Assembly (NCBI GenBank): GCA_002197995.1
Contig: NGZR01000006.1
Location: 2,903,001-2,967,000 of the forward strand
Direction of reading: 5' to 3'
DNA from: Gaeumannomyces sp. JS-464
Taxonomy: Eukaryota; Ascomycota; Sordariomycetes; Magnaporthales; Magnaporthaceae
Length of the DNA stretch: 64,000 nt
The translations under genes and the position numbers were made by a program. Each line of letters begins with the position of its first letter. Position 1 is the first letter of the stretch. The notes under the pieces are model-generated. The model saw only the letters and a list, made by a program, of their open reading frames with translations, was not told the DNA's origin and made no database searches. Positions 34,355 through 44,525 of the stretch are shown here, piece by piece.

Positions 34355-35358
34355 ATTTCTACCCCCCACCCCCCGTCAGCGAAGCGGAGCTCTACGTTCG
34401 GATCCCCGACGACAAGCGGTGCATCGGGGAGGAGTTTGAGTGGAGGGCGGGTTTGCAGCGGCCTTCCAGCACATATTCCTCGAAGGACCCGTGGCCGACG
34501 CCGAGGGCAACCTCTACATCGTCGACATCCCCTACGGCCGGATATTCAGGATCGACGCGCAGAAGAATGTGACTGTCTGCGTCCGTTAGGACGGCGAGCC
34601 CAACGGGCTTGTGGGCACTCCAGACGGGAAGCTGCTGGTGGCAGACTACAAGCAGGTGCGTAGACGGCGACACGGCTGTCGCTTCTCAAAGCCCCGTCGC
34701 TAACGATGAACTGCACGCTTTTGCTCACAGGGCATCCTCGAGTTCGACCCCGCCGCCGGCGAGATTAAGCCCAAGCTGGGGCGCAAGAGCCTGGAGTGGT
34801 TCAAGGGCCCCAACGACCTCATCATGGACTCGCAGCAGAACCTCTACTTCACGGACCAGGGCCAGACGGGCATGACGGACCCGACGGGTCGCGTGTACCG
34901 GCTGTCGTCGACGGGCAAGCTGGACACGCTGCTGGACGACGGCGCGTCGCCCAACGGGCTGGCCCTCTCGCCCGACGAGCGGTTCCTGTCCGTGGCCATG
35001 ACGCGGGCGAACCAGGTCTGGCGGCTGCCGCTGCATGCGACGGCACCACGTCCAAGGTCGGCGTCTTCTTCCAGTCGTTCGGCACGGCCGGGCCCGACGG
35101 GCTCGAACTGAACGAGGAGGGCAACCTGTTTGTGTGCCCCCCAGCCTCGGGTCCGTGTTTGTGGTAGGCAAGCAAGGGATCCCCAAGGCGCGCATCGTTA
35201 GCGGCACTTAAGGCATCAACCTGACCAACTGCTGCTTCGGCGGGCCCGAGCACAAGACGCTCTACATCACCGACAGCCTCGAGGGCAACGTGCAAAAGGT
35301 GGAGTGGCGCTGCAGGGGCGCTGTGCCGGCTCCTAGGCTGTCTAGGGCTGCCAAGTAG
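34351..35358 (+). pseudogene. Relic of an SMP-30/gluconolactonase family enzyme
   Basis: The ATG at 34351 starts MNFYPPPPVSEAELY. A frame change near 34455 leads to FLEGPVADAEGNLYIVDIPY and GRIFRIDAQ. Then TAG replaces the residue before DGEPNGL (34588). A normal intron (GTGCGT...CACAG, about 34655-34730) joins to GILEFDP. There follow GPNDLIMDSQQNLYFTDQGQ, GRVYRLSSTGKLD, DDGASPNGLALSPDE and RANQVWRLPL, the blades and metal-binding NDL/SPNGL residues of the beta-propeller lactonases. Further frame changes occur near 35040 and 35140, and TAA sits before GINLTNCCFGG. About 300 residues are expected. The family hydrolyses aldonolactones, which fits the aldolase next door. Stops and shifts together show real inactivation. 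Confidence 0.85.
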
Positions 35359-36100
35359 TTTTGACGATAATCTCCAGTGACATCAGAAATAACAACATGA
35401 CAAACGTACACAATGTCAAGACATCATCACGCTCGCCCATTCGCATCCCGCTACAGGCCACGACCCGGTTCGGGCCTCGTCCGGACCAACACCAGCCCTA
35501 AACGAGCGGCGCCATGTGTTGCAACGCACGGCCTTGGCACGGCCACCCTAGCTTCCCCGCACAGGGTGGACCGTCAATGGTTGCCCCGGAATTGAGTCTC
35601 GTGCCCAGTCCCCGGGCCAAGGCCGGGGTCGGATCCTAGGCAACGTGGGGACCCCTCGGAGCCAGTCCGACGGCCAGCACACCGGCGCCATACCCTGCCA
35701 TGATTCGATGTCCCCTCTCCGCCAGCCCCCTTTCCCCGCAGCAGAGTCACGAGTCCCAAGGATCTCGAAAAATCCGGGGCCTCCCCCAAAACCCCAGATT
35801 TAGGAACAGAGCCGAGCGAGATGTGGGGTAGTGTCGAGCAAGGACGGCATGCATCACTGCTTCTGGTACACACCGACAATGCTACCGAGCCAGTGCGGCT
35901 GGCTGACGGTGCAGCCTGATGGTGGGTGGCAGGGTGGTTGGCGAGCTATACTTGCTGCGGGGATGGCCAAGCAAGGGAAGAAGGCCGGCGTCTGTCGATA
36001 TTCATCTGTTTAATAAGAGGCCCTTCCCGGGCACGCACCCTTTTTGCTCCCACACGCACTCCACCCCGATATCGGCGCGCATGGACTTTTCTATGGCGCA
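35359..36100. other. Intergenic region before the A+T-rich island
   Basis: GC-rich sequence with no recognised gene. Base composition changes abruptly to RIP-type DNA between about 36060 and 36200. The join itself shows no transposon end I can define. Confidence 0.45.
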
Positions 36101-38468
36101 CCCATATAAACGAACATGGGCTTTAATGCAGGCAGGCGCTCGATCAAAAAAGGGGAAGTAAATAAAAGTTATCGCCAAATGCATTTTATTAGTAAAAAAT
36201 AAAAACCTGGTGTTAAACCTCCAAATTACACATAAAAAGTTAAAGGGCACGGCGTTAAGGCCGTTTATCTAGGGCTACAAAGGGGCTTAAAGGCTCGCAA
36301 AAGGATTAAAAAAATCGCCAAAAGCCGGCGCAAGCGCTGGAAAAGGCGCGGAGGCCCTCCCGGCCGGCGTTAAAAGCAAAGGAGTGCCGAAAGTAAAAGC
36401 TGGACTTTTGTTAGCCTTATTAGCCTCGTTACGTGCATCCAGGGAGGCACCCAGTTCATGTTAAAAGTAATCCCGCCTTGCGTTGGCCCGTATACCCGTG
36501 CGGGCGCGGGTGCGAGGCCCTGCCGCCGGCGCCTCGTTAAACGGGCCGGCGCTTAAAAGCCGGCCTTTCCTAACCCTAACCGGCTTTGTAACTCGCAGTA
36601 AAAGGTCGTGCGTAAAGCGACTACCCGGGTGCAGTTAAAAGCTATTTACGGCGGCGATTTGCAGGCTAAAAGCTTGCAAATCCCGGCGCTAAACCTTTTG
36701 CAGTGCAATAAGCTCGTAGGGGCAGGGCAGGCCGTATTACGCACGCGTAAAGTTAGTGCAAAGGCCGATATTTAGGCCGGCTAGGTGCTTGCGGGAGGGG
36801 AACGTTAATAAAGCACGGAGGTTAATTTGTTCGAGGAAATTAAGGCACCATAACAACGCTCGCAAAAGGAGGGCCCCTGCTTACGAACGGCTGGCGTAAT
36901 CCCACTTTACGCGCGGTGGGAAGCCCGTTGGCAGTCCTTAAAAGCCGCGATTTTATGCTCCGTTTGCAAGCGAGTTGCCTGTTTAACTTAGGCTAACGTT
37001 AATCGAAAAGAAAGGTCGTACGTTTTAAAGGATCCGTAATTCCCTTCGGCGCCGGCGGTATTAATTACGCCTTAATTAGGGTTGTATTTGGTATAATAAC
37101 AAGCCTATTGCCGTTAAAAAAGCCAAACGGTTTGTTATAAATAGTTAATTAAACTTGTTTATTTAAAAAAAAACTTTTTTATAAGCTTATTTATAGCTTT
37201 TTTATACGCTTAACGGTTTTTAGTATAAACGACGTGCTTTTAAAAGGTAAAAAAAGCCGGCCCGGGTATGGGAAACCTTGTTAAAGTCGTGTTAGTAAGC
37301 ATTTAAACTTTAAGCAAACCAAATCCGTCGGTAACTGTTATTAAAAATACGTAAATCCTTTTTATTAACCTTATTAACCTCGCTTTTATTAGGGCCCGGC
37401 CCGGCCCTTAACTTTCGCCAGGCCTCGTTTTGGGAGTTTTAATTAAGCGATTTTTCGAGGGCTTTCGCGGCTGCAAATTTGCTCCATTTCTTTTTTATTT
37501 AAAGGATAACGTCGGCGTTTATATAATAAACGCAAAGCTGCATTTTTGCAAAGGGAAAACGGGCTTAAAAGCCGGTGCGCAAGCGGGAATTTAAATTCGT
37601 AAAGGCGATTTTAAAGGCGGGGATTTCGAAAGCCGATAAAAAATCGCGGAAAGCACCAAAAAGCTAAAAAAAAGTCGCTTTCGTTTCGTTATTTATTAGC
37701 TTTTAAAAAGCCGGTATCGTCGTGCGTTCGTTAGTTAGGATTATAACCGTTAAAAGGTGCATATTATTACGGTTCGTTTTATAAGTAACGTCGATTTAAA
37801 AGCAGTGCGGGTTAGCTCGAAAAAAAAGGACGGCTTTTTCGTATACCCAAATAACGCCGGCAAAAGTGGTAGTCGTTTTAAATTTCCCTAAAGGAAATTA
37901 AGCGGGTTAAAAGCTTTAAATACGACTTTCGGGTCGCTTAAAACCCGTATTAAAACCGCGGCAAATTTATATCCGTTAACCTCCGCTTTTTTATAAGCCG
38001 CCTTATATTTATATAACGTTAGTAAGCTTTAAAGCACCGTAAGAAAACAAGCCCGGTAAAAGTCGAGTATCGATCGCGTGCGGACGGTAAAATTTTCGAA
38101 TAAAAAGTGTAAAAACCTTTAATGCTTATTAGTAAAAGCTAAAGCTTGTTAGCGAACGGAAAGCTTTATTGCGTTAAAAGGGAAGCGACCGTGGCTTTTA
38201 TTAGTGCATATAATGCACTAAGATATTAAAGTTATTAATTACGTCGTATGGCGTGATTTAGGGTTTATACTTACCTTGTAAGTGTTTCACTTACCTTGTA
38301 AGTAAAACGCTTACCCCGCACTTATTTATATATAAGTGCGGTATATATACAACTTTATTTATTTATATAAGGGCCTTTTTTCCCCTGCGCTAGTTATAGG
38401 AATTCCTAATGCTAAGCATGCTTTTAATACAATCCTTTTCCTTATATTACTTTTAGCATTAATCCTAA
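36100..38468. other. RIP-mutated DNA of unknown origin
   Basis: Left of the retrotransposon. Minus-strand translations between about 36450 and 36960 contain runs of plausible coding composition interrupted mainly by TAA/TAG, as expected for a RIPed gene or element, but I cannot assign them to a family. No LTR, terminal inverted repeat or polymerase motif was recognised. Confidence 0.4.
38268..38345 (+). repeat. Cluster of short palindromes
   Basis: The unit ACTTACCTTGTAAGT, itself a near palindrome, occurs twice 19 bases apart, with a third partial copy. It is followed by a 26-base palindrome: CCGCACTTAT, six A/T bases, ATAAGTGCGG. They lie 120-200 bases outside the retrotransposon end. Possible subterminal repeats of an unrecognised DNA transposon. 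Confidence 0.7.
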
Positions 38469-38914
38469 TGTTATAATTAAAGGTTTACTCCTAAAGTAAA
38501 GCACTTTAGGGGTGGAAAGGATAGTATCGCCGGTTTGGTTAACAAGGGGAACACGTAACTTAAAAGGACAATTTAATTGCTTGCCTTAAAGGATGCTTAG
38601 GAGCTAACTTAAGTTAACTAATGCTAAAGCCTTAATTAAAACTACTTAAAACAGTAGGAAATCCATCCTTTATATACACGCTGCCTTTTGCCATATGTTA
38701 GGTCGGATTTATAGCTTTACTACAAATCCATAAATCCCTTTTGGATTTATTACTTTGTTACAAATCCACAAATCCCTTTTGGATTTATTGCTTTACTACA
38801 AATCCACAAATCCCTTTTAGTTTACGTAACTTTACGTAACCGGGGCGGGGCGAAGCACCACTTTAAAGCCCCCTTTTACTTTGTTATTTTGGGGCTTACA
38901 TACTGGTCGTAACA
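38469..38914 (-). repeat. 3' LTR of the chromodomain element
   Basis: 446 bp with TGTTA...TAACA ends, colinear with the other LTR. Differences between the two are nearly all C/T or G/A. It contains about three tandem units of roughly 39 bp built on ACAAATCCACAAATCCC, and a GCCTTTTGCCATATGTTAGG block conserved in both copies. Confidence 0.95.
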
Positions 38915-38935
38915 TTAGGTTTCCCCTTTTAAGCC
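38915..38935 (-). other. Polypurine tract
   Basis: On the minus strand the internal end reads AAAAGGGGAAACC directly before the 3' LTR. This is the primer position for plus-strand DNA synthesis in LTR retrotransposons and confirms the orientation. Confidence 0.8.
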
Positions 38936-39028
38936 AAATCCTTTTAGCCACGTTTTATCGCCCCGCTTTTTATTAGTAGTAAGTACTTTCCTTTTTTACC
39001 ATTTCCCATCCCTTTTTATTTTAACAAA

Positions 39029-39572
39029 ATGTCCGGTCGGGTGCGAAAACGTCCTTTTACAAAAAAAACCGTTAGTCGTAAGGAGCTTTTAGCGATTGTT
39101 TTCCTTAACTGCTACGAAATGCTTTCCTATTCGTACTATTACGAGGTTTTAAAGCGTAAAAGGTGTAAAGCCTCCCTTTAAAACTCGTTTCGGTGCGTGG
39201 AATGTTTTCGGATTAACCGCTCGGGGTGCGACATCCTAAAGCCTTTTCCCTTTAAATTTCGAAACATCGTCGTTTAACACTTTAAACTTAAAGCTAAGTT
39301 AAAAAAGGCGGAGGAGAAAGTCCTCCGTTTTCGAAAACAAAAACGAATGTGGCTGGAAAAGATAATGCGCGCGGTACGTCGCGGCATTAACTCGGTGGAA
39401 AAGTTGGAGCGTATCGAGCGGGAGGAGGCCGACCAGGCGGCCCGCTAGGCTGCCTCGCTTTTCGAGCCCTTTATGGCTCCTTCCGTTCCTTTCGGCTGGT
39501 AAGTGCCCGGGGTTAATCCTAACCTAAACCTGCTTGCCCTTTTTAACCAGGGTAAGTTGTAACTTTTTTTAA
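39029..39572 (+). pseudogene. Opposite-strand accessory gene inside the retrotransposon (zinc-motif / coiled-coil protein)
   Basis: The ATG at 39029 opens a plus-strand frame of 158 codons to TAA at 39500, opposite to gag-pol. It is broken only by three stops that are single C-to-T changes of Gln codons (TAA, TAA, TAG). The reading starts MSGRVRKRPFTKK, then CKASL, RCVECFRINRSGCD (a Cys motif resembling Zn2Cys6 halves), then a charged segment (KAKLKKAEEKVLRFRKQK, VEKLERIEREEADQAA) predicted to be a coiled coil, ending FEPFMAPSVPFGW. A GTAAGT donor at 39499, a CTAAC branch and a CCAG acceptor at 39550 suggest a 52-bp intron with a short last exon ending at 39572. I recall similar unnamed proteins in other fungal genomes, but cannot verify this here. 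Function unknown. Confidence 0.8.
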
Positions 39573-39583
39573 CAATTTCCTTA

Positions 39584-39654
39584 GGTTTTATGGCGCATTA
39601 GGCGTGGCTTTAATCTTTTTGCCGAGGTTTCGGGTTCGAATCCCGGCACGACCG
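39584..39654 (+). pseudogene. tRNA-like sequence 1 with Pol III A and B boxes
   Basis: Contains TGGCGCATTAGG (A-box-like) and GGGTTCGAATCCC (B box/T arm with intact stem). The 3' acceptor strand CACGACC partly matches GGTTTTA at the 5' end, and most mismatches are RIP-type. The anticodon arm no longer folds, so no identity is assigned. An inverted repeat and a long T run follow directly. Confidence 0.65.
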
Positions 39655-39704
39655 TAAAGGTCGACGAGTTTTCGGGCTTGCCCCGAAGCTCGTCGAATTT
39701 CCAC
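39654..39704 (+). repeat. Inverted repeat after tRNA-like sequence 1
   Basis: Arms around TCGACGAG...CTCGTCGA, with TTCGGG/CCCCGAA toward the loop and a CTTG loop. Outer mismatches are A/G or T/C exchanges, so the original arms were probably about 23 bp and perfect. A tract of about 20 T with one interruption follows at 39705-39726, a potential Pol III terminator. Confidence 0.75.
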
Positions 39705-39787
39705 TTTCTTTTTTTTTTTTTTTTTTGCTAACCGTTCGGTGCAAACTTTTTTGCCCTATTTGGTTTTAGTAAACACACCTTTTTTTT

Positions 39788-39858
39788 AACCAGTGGTATA
39801 GTGGTAACATTTCCTACCTTTTAGCCGGAGGTCCTAAGTTCGATTCCTAGCTAGGTTA
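39788..39858 (+). pseudogene. tRNA-like sequence 2 with Pol III A and B boxes
   Basis: The A box TGGTATAGTGG and B box AGTTCGATTCC are both near consensus. The D-arm pattern GGTATAGTGGTAACAT resembles Gly/Glu/Asp-type tRNAs. Acceptor ends AACCAG and CTAGGTT pair after one RIP-type change and one missing base. The anticodon loop holds CTTTTA but its stem is damaged, so identity is left open. A T8 run follows at 39862. Confidence 0.7.
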
Positions 39859-39870
39859 GGGTTTTTTTTG

Positions 39871-39924
39871 CCACGACCGTTTATACGCACGGGGTACGGC
39901 CGGCGTGTGTATAAACGGCTGCGG
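39871..39924 (+). repeat. Inverted repeat after tRNA-like sequence 2
   Basis: Core arms CCGTTTATACGCAC and GTGTGTATAAACGG are separated by about 14 bases. Extending outward gives about 20-bp arms in which every mismatch is a transition, so the pair was probably perfect before RIP. Confidence 0.8.
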
Positions 39925-39984
39925 TAGGCGGCCCGCCTTTTTGCCTTTGTTAACTTTCGTTTAAAAGTTTTTGCTAATACTTTT

Positions 39985-41110
39985 ATAAAACCTCCTGGCA
40001 ATTTTCGAAATTAGTTCCTTTTTCCCACGTGTTTTTTTCGTAGTTATACCTTTTCCATTTAACCAAATACTTTTTAAACTTATGTTTTAGCTTATAATTT
40101 AGGATTTTTTCGATTTCGTACTTTTATTTTAGGTTAATTTCTATTAATTCGTTGCTTTTAAAGCTTAATGGCGTTAGTTTAAATAGGGAAATATAAAAAC
40201 CGGGTAGGATTTTATGGTTAGTGGTAGTTAAAGTTTATAATTTACGTCCGAAACCTTTTTTAATACCTTAAACGGTTCCAGTTTTTTATGGTTTAACTTA
40301 TCGCTCGGTCGTTTCGTTTTAATATTCCGTCGAAAAAGATAAACGCTATTCCCCTTTTTAAAGGTCGGTTTTTCGATCCTTTTTTTATTTGCTTAAGTAA
40401 TTATGCGGTGCCGTAGCTTTTTTAGCTTTGCTTAAAGGTGTTTATATAGTTTAATAAGCTTCGTTATTTATATTTCCGCTATTAGGGCATGTTTTCCTGC
40501 CTTGGGTTTTTTATACGCTGTAAGCGTAAACTTATAATTCGCATAAAACGGTGTAATTCTTATGCTTTTATAAATTAAGCTGTTATAAGCGAATTAAGCT
40601 ATAAGGAATAGTTGTACTTAATCGTTTTGTTTATAATTAACGTAATAACGTAAATACTGCTTTATGGTTTAATTCGTCCGCTTCGTTTATCCATTTGTTT
40701 AAAAGTGGTAGGTTATAAACAAAAAGTGCTTTGCTTTTAACTTGCTTATAAACCTTTTTTAAAACTTGCTTATAAACAGTTTGTTTTTATTCGTAATTAG
40801 GCGGTTTAGCGTGCCGTATTCCGCTATTACGTGTTTAATAAAAACGTACGCTAGTTTTATAGCGTCGCTGCTTTTTTTATATGGTAAAAATAAGGCGTAT
40901 TTAGTAAGCCTATCCATTATTACTAATACATTGTCGTACTTTACTCCGGTTATCGGTTTTTTGGATTGGGGAAGTTTAATAACGAAATTTATAGTAACTT
41001 TTTGCCATACCTCGCTCGGCGCTAGCAAAGGTTGCAAAAGCTTATAAGGTTTATATTTGCTAGCTTTGTTTTTAGCGCAGCTTTCGCAATTTTTTATCGC
41101 GTTTTGTACT
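39985..41110 (-). pseudogene. Integrase and chromodomain region of the retrotransposon
   Basis: Minus strand. The CESC half of the zinc-binding domain is at 41073-41090. The catalytic core (40759-41037) reads WQKVTINFVIKLPQSK, VLVIMDRLTKYALF and LITNKNKLF. The first Asp of the DDE triad is Asn (INF for MDF) and so are the aspartates of SDRD (TNKN). A C-terminal chromodomain at 39985-40120 keeps YEIEKIL, YLVKWKRY and TWE, with the aromatic-cage Tyr and Trp still readable. Chromodomains of this clade guide integration to H3K9-methylated chromatin, which fits its residence in a RIP island. Confidence 0.9.
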
Positions 41111-41559
41111 TTAGCTCGAGTTTTTGCGAACCCGTAATGTTATTATAACCGTTTCCACGTTTTGGTTACGCTTTAATGGTTATATGCTAGTTGGTTATAA
41201 ATTTGTTGGATTTTTTTTAAAGTTTAAACTTTTCCTTATCGGACCGTTTTAGCGAAAATCTTTTATACCGGGATTAAAAATCCGTTTGGTTTTTTTGCTA
41301 AAATTACTTGTGTTTTTTTAAGTACTGCAACTTAATGGTTCGGTCGTTAGCTTAAAGCGTCCGCCCGGCCGTTTTCCAACCTTTTCCAGTACTTAATCCG
41401 GACGTCGTAATTTTGTAAAAACTCGCTTTAACGGATTTGCCGTTTATTTAAGTTTTTGCTTGTAGTAAAGTGCGTTAGGTTTTTATAATTTATATATATT
41501 ATAACTTAATGCTTTGCTTTACAAAAGTGTAGCCGCCACTTTTTAAATGCTCGAATTAT

Positions 41560-42520
41560 CGCTAAAAGTTTTTTATCGTAAATTTGGTAATTTAACTTAA
41601 GTTTATTTAACTTTTGCGAGAAAAACGCGCAGGGGTGCAACCGCTTTTAATCGTTTCGCTGTTCGAGTTAACCGCTAATCGCGTAATTCGACGCGTCGGT
41701 TTTAACTTCGAAAGGTTTTTTTAGGTTTGGGAGTGTTAACACTGGTTTTTTTAATACGGCGTCCCGTAATTATTCGAAAGCTTTTTATTTTTGCCTTCCC
41801 TAATGGAATTGGTGGTCGTTTTTAATAAAGTTCGTAAATGGTATAGCGATTTTGCTATAATTACGGATAAACCGTTTATAAAAGTTTAAAAACCTTAAAA
41901 ACCCTCGTATTTCCGTAACGTTTTTAAGTATAAGCCATTCCTTAATTTCCTTAACTTTTTTAGGGTTTATGTAAACCTATCCGGGTATAATTATAAACCT
42001 TAAAAAAGCGACTTTTTACGAATGCCATTCGCATTTTTTTAGCTTAACGAGGAGCTTTGCGTTAAGCAGCTTTTGGAGCACTTTATATACGTGCTATTTG
42101 TGCTTTTCCATCGTTTCCGAAAAAATTAGGATATTATTTAAGTACGCGAAAATAAAAATGTCGAGGTATTCGCGTAATATATAATTAATTATCCTTTAAA
42201 ACGTGGTTAATGCGTTAATAAGCCCGAAGGTTATTATTAAAAACTCGTAGCATTTAAGCTTTATTTTAAAAGCCGTAAGCCACTTTTAACCCTTTTTAAT
42301 CCGTATTAAATTGTAAGCTTTCCGTAAGTTTAAAGCCGTAAAGTACTAAGCTTTGCCGAGCTTATCGCGCAGTTCGTTAATAAAAAGCAAAAAATACCGA
42401 TCTTTTATCGTAACCTCGTTTAACGGGCGGTAATCGATGCATATTCGTTCCGTCCCGTTTTTTTTCCTTTTTTATAAGATCCCGTATCCTATTAAAAAAT
42501 CGAAGGGTTTAATATGTCCC
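41560..42520 (-). pseudogene. Reverse transcriptase and RNase H region
   Basis: The RT palm motif that should read YxDD is YLNNILIF at 42127-42144, both catalytic Asp now Asn. The upstream LDL motif reads LNL (about 42330), and the fingers motif reads FGLINALTTF at about 42200-42230 (Leu for Pro, as RIP gives). RNase H begins with KTDAS (41689-41700), followed by [13 protein letters not shown] and [13 protein letters not shown]. Stops occur where Gln or Trp is expected. All three RT aspartates are lost, so no activity is possible. Confidence 0.92.
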
Positions 42521-43139
42521 TTTCGTAAGTTTTTTTCCAGTTGTTTTTTTAGCACCTTTTATTGCCGAGGGTTAAGCTAATACAGTTTTTAGTATTTAAA
42601 CTGCGTTTTTGGCTTAAATTTAATTTTTAAATCGAACGGTTTATATTCGGGAAGCACCGTTTTTAGGTTTTTCCGGAACAGTTTTTCGTATTTGTGGTAT
42701 TTTTTCGGAACATTCGCGAGCCGTTTTTTAATATTAGTTGGATTGTTTTAATCGTTTTCCGCTTTAAATAATCGCGTACTCGTTAATGCTAAATGCAAAA
42801 GTGGATTGCCAAATCCTATTACCGTTATAACCTCTTTTCGTTGCTTTTTATGCTTACGGTTTAAAATTCGTAACTAGTAAACCGTTTTAATTACTCGTAG
42901 CTTTTCCTATTAAACCTAGCCGGTGGCCCAATTTATCCATAAGTTATTTTTCCTAAACTAAGGGATTTCGAAAATCACGTTTCCTTCCCTTATATTTAAC
43001 TTATCCAATATAATAGTAACGTTTTCCCCGTTTCGGGTACGTAATGTTACTAGCTGTATTTTTCGGTTAATTTATCCCTTATTATAAGCGATAGGTATTC
43101 CTTCGACCGTTTTTAATTAATACGGTTGGCGTTTTTAAT

Positions 43140-43215
43140 TTATAAGGATACTATACCGTTTAACCGCTTATAGCGATACGTAATCGCTTTATGCTCCGCA
43201 ATCGATTATTACCTT
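43140..43215 (-). pseudogene. Retrotransposon aspartic protease active-site region
   Basis: The minus strand reads VKVIIDCGA followed by a stop and SDYVSL. The D-S/T/C-G-A core (43192-43206) is at the position expected for a Gypsy protease, between gag and RT. Confidence 0.75.
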
Positions 43216-44469
43216 AACTTTTTTTTTTAACATTTCATTCGGAATGTTAATAAGTTATACGGTTAATTTAATTTTGCTATCGCGAGGGTTTTTATCGGTT
43301 TTTTTTCTTTTTTCCCACTCCGTGCCCTTCGTTCGGGTAGTTCGCTTAGTTTTTTAATAGGGGAAACGAGTACCGTACGTTTATCCTTTTATTTGGGTCG
43401 AACGGGATATACGCTCGCGCGATCCCCTAATACTAGGCCTTCGCCTTTTATGCCATATGTTTTTTGCATTCCGCAATTTTACACTTTTCCTAATCGAGCG
43501 TTTTGGTAACGTATAGCATTAAGTACCGCTCGCTGGGCTTAAAAACTGCGGTAAACCTGCCGACCCGGGCTGGTTCCCACCGTGGCAATTGGAATGCCAA
43601 ACGGGGCTTAACTTTTAGCTCGCTTTTTAACCTCCGTGGAAAGAAATCGTGTTTAAGCTTAAGTTGTAAGTGGAATTTGCACTTTCCGTGGATACATTTT
43701 GCTTAAAAAAGGTACAAATGTCCAGGGTGTTCCATATTAATGCTAGGGTGGTCCTCGGGTTTTAGCGCAGTTTGTTCCGGTTTGCTAACGTTATCGAACC
43801 GGTAGCTAGCATACTTAACTTCCTGTTAATCGTTAAACCACGACAGGGGTTAACCGTTATTTCCGTTCGTTAAAGTAGCGTAACATAACGGGCTATTTGG
43901 GTATTTTGGGACTTTAACGTTTTAAAAACATACCGAGATATCGAAAGGCGTAAAAGCGTGCTAGTCCTTCCAGTTTGCTTGCTTTTCGCGGATTATAAGT
44001 ACGGAGGTTTCGCCGCTCGGGCTTTCCGCTCGTTTTTAAAACTCGGCCGTTTCGAAGTTTTAACCACCTCGGTCCATTTTAGCGTCGGTGTCGGAGTTTT
44101 TCGACTTTCGAAAAAGGTGTGTTTAACTTAAGGGTTTTTTTCGGGCTTTTCCTTCCTCCGCGTTATTTGCTAAAATTGCTTCTTTTTAAATCCCGCGAAA
44201 GGCGGTATCGTTTTCCCCTTCCGAGTTTTCGGGTCCGGAAATAATCCGCTGTTTTCCCTCGCTGTCGTACTCGAGCCTTATAGTTTTAAGCATGCAAATG
44301 CTTCGAAGCTTCCGAGGATACCATCCGGTAACCTTTTTATCGAATTAATGTGTGGCATATAATTCGTCGTAGTAATACGTCCAATTAAACGCCATTTTAA
44401 AGCATAATCCTTTTTATATTAAGCTTTTTTGCGTTCGTTAAAGGTTCGCTACCTGGCGGTTATTATCCC

Positions 44470-44525
44470 GTTAAAAGCAATTAACTTTTATGTGGCCAAT
44501 TTGGCCGCATTTAAAACATTTCCCG
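44470..44525 (-). pseudogene. Gag zinc knuckle
   Basis: The minus strand at 44518-44477 reads CFKCGQIGHIKVNC, a complete CX2CX4HX4C nucleocapsid knuckle. It is one of the few motifs that RIP has left intact. Confidence 0.9.

Noticed and set aside
38700..38825. CRISPR-like spaced repeats
   Set aside because: Units are LTR-internal tandem repeats in a fungal retrotransposon, without distinct spacers.
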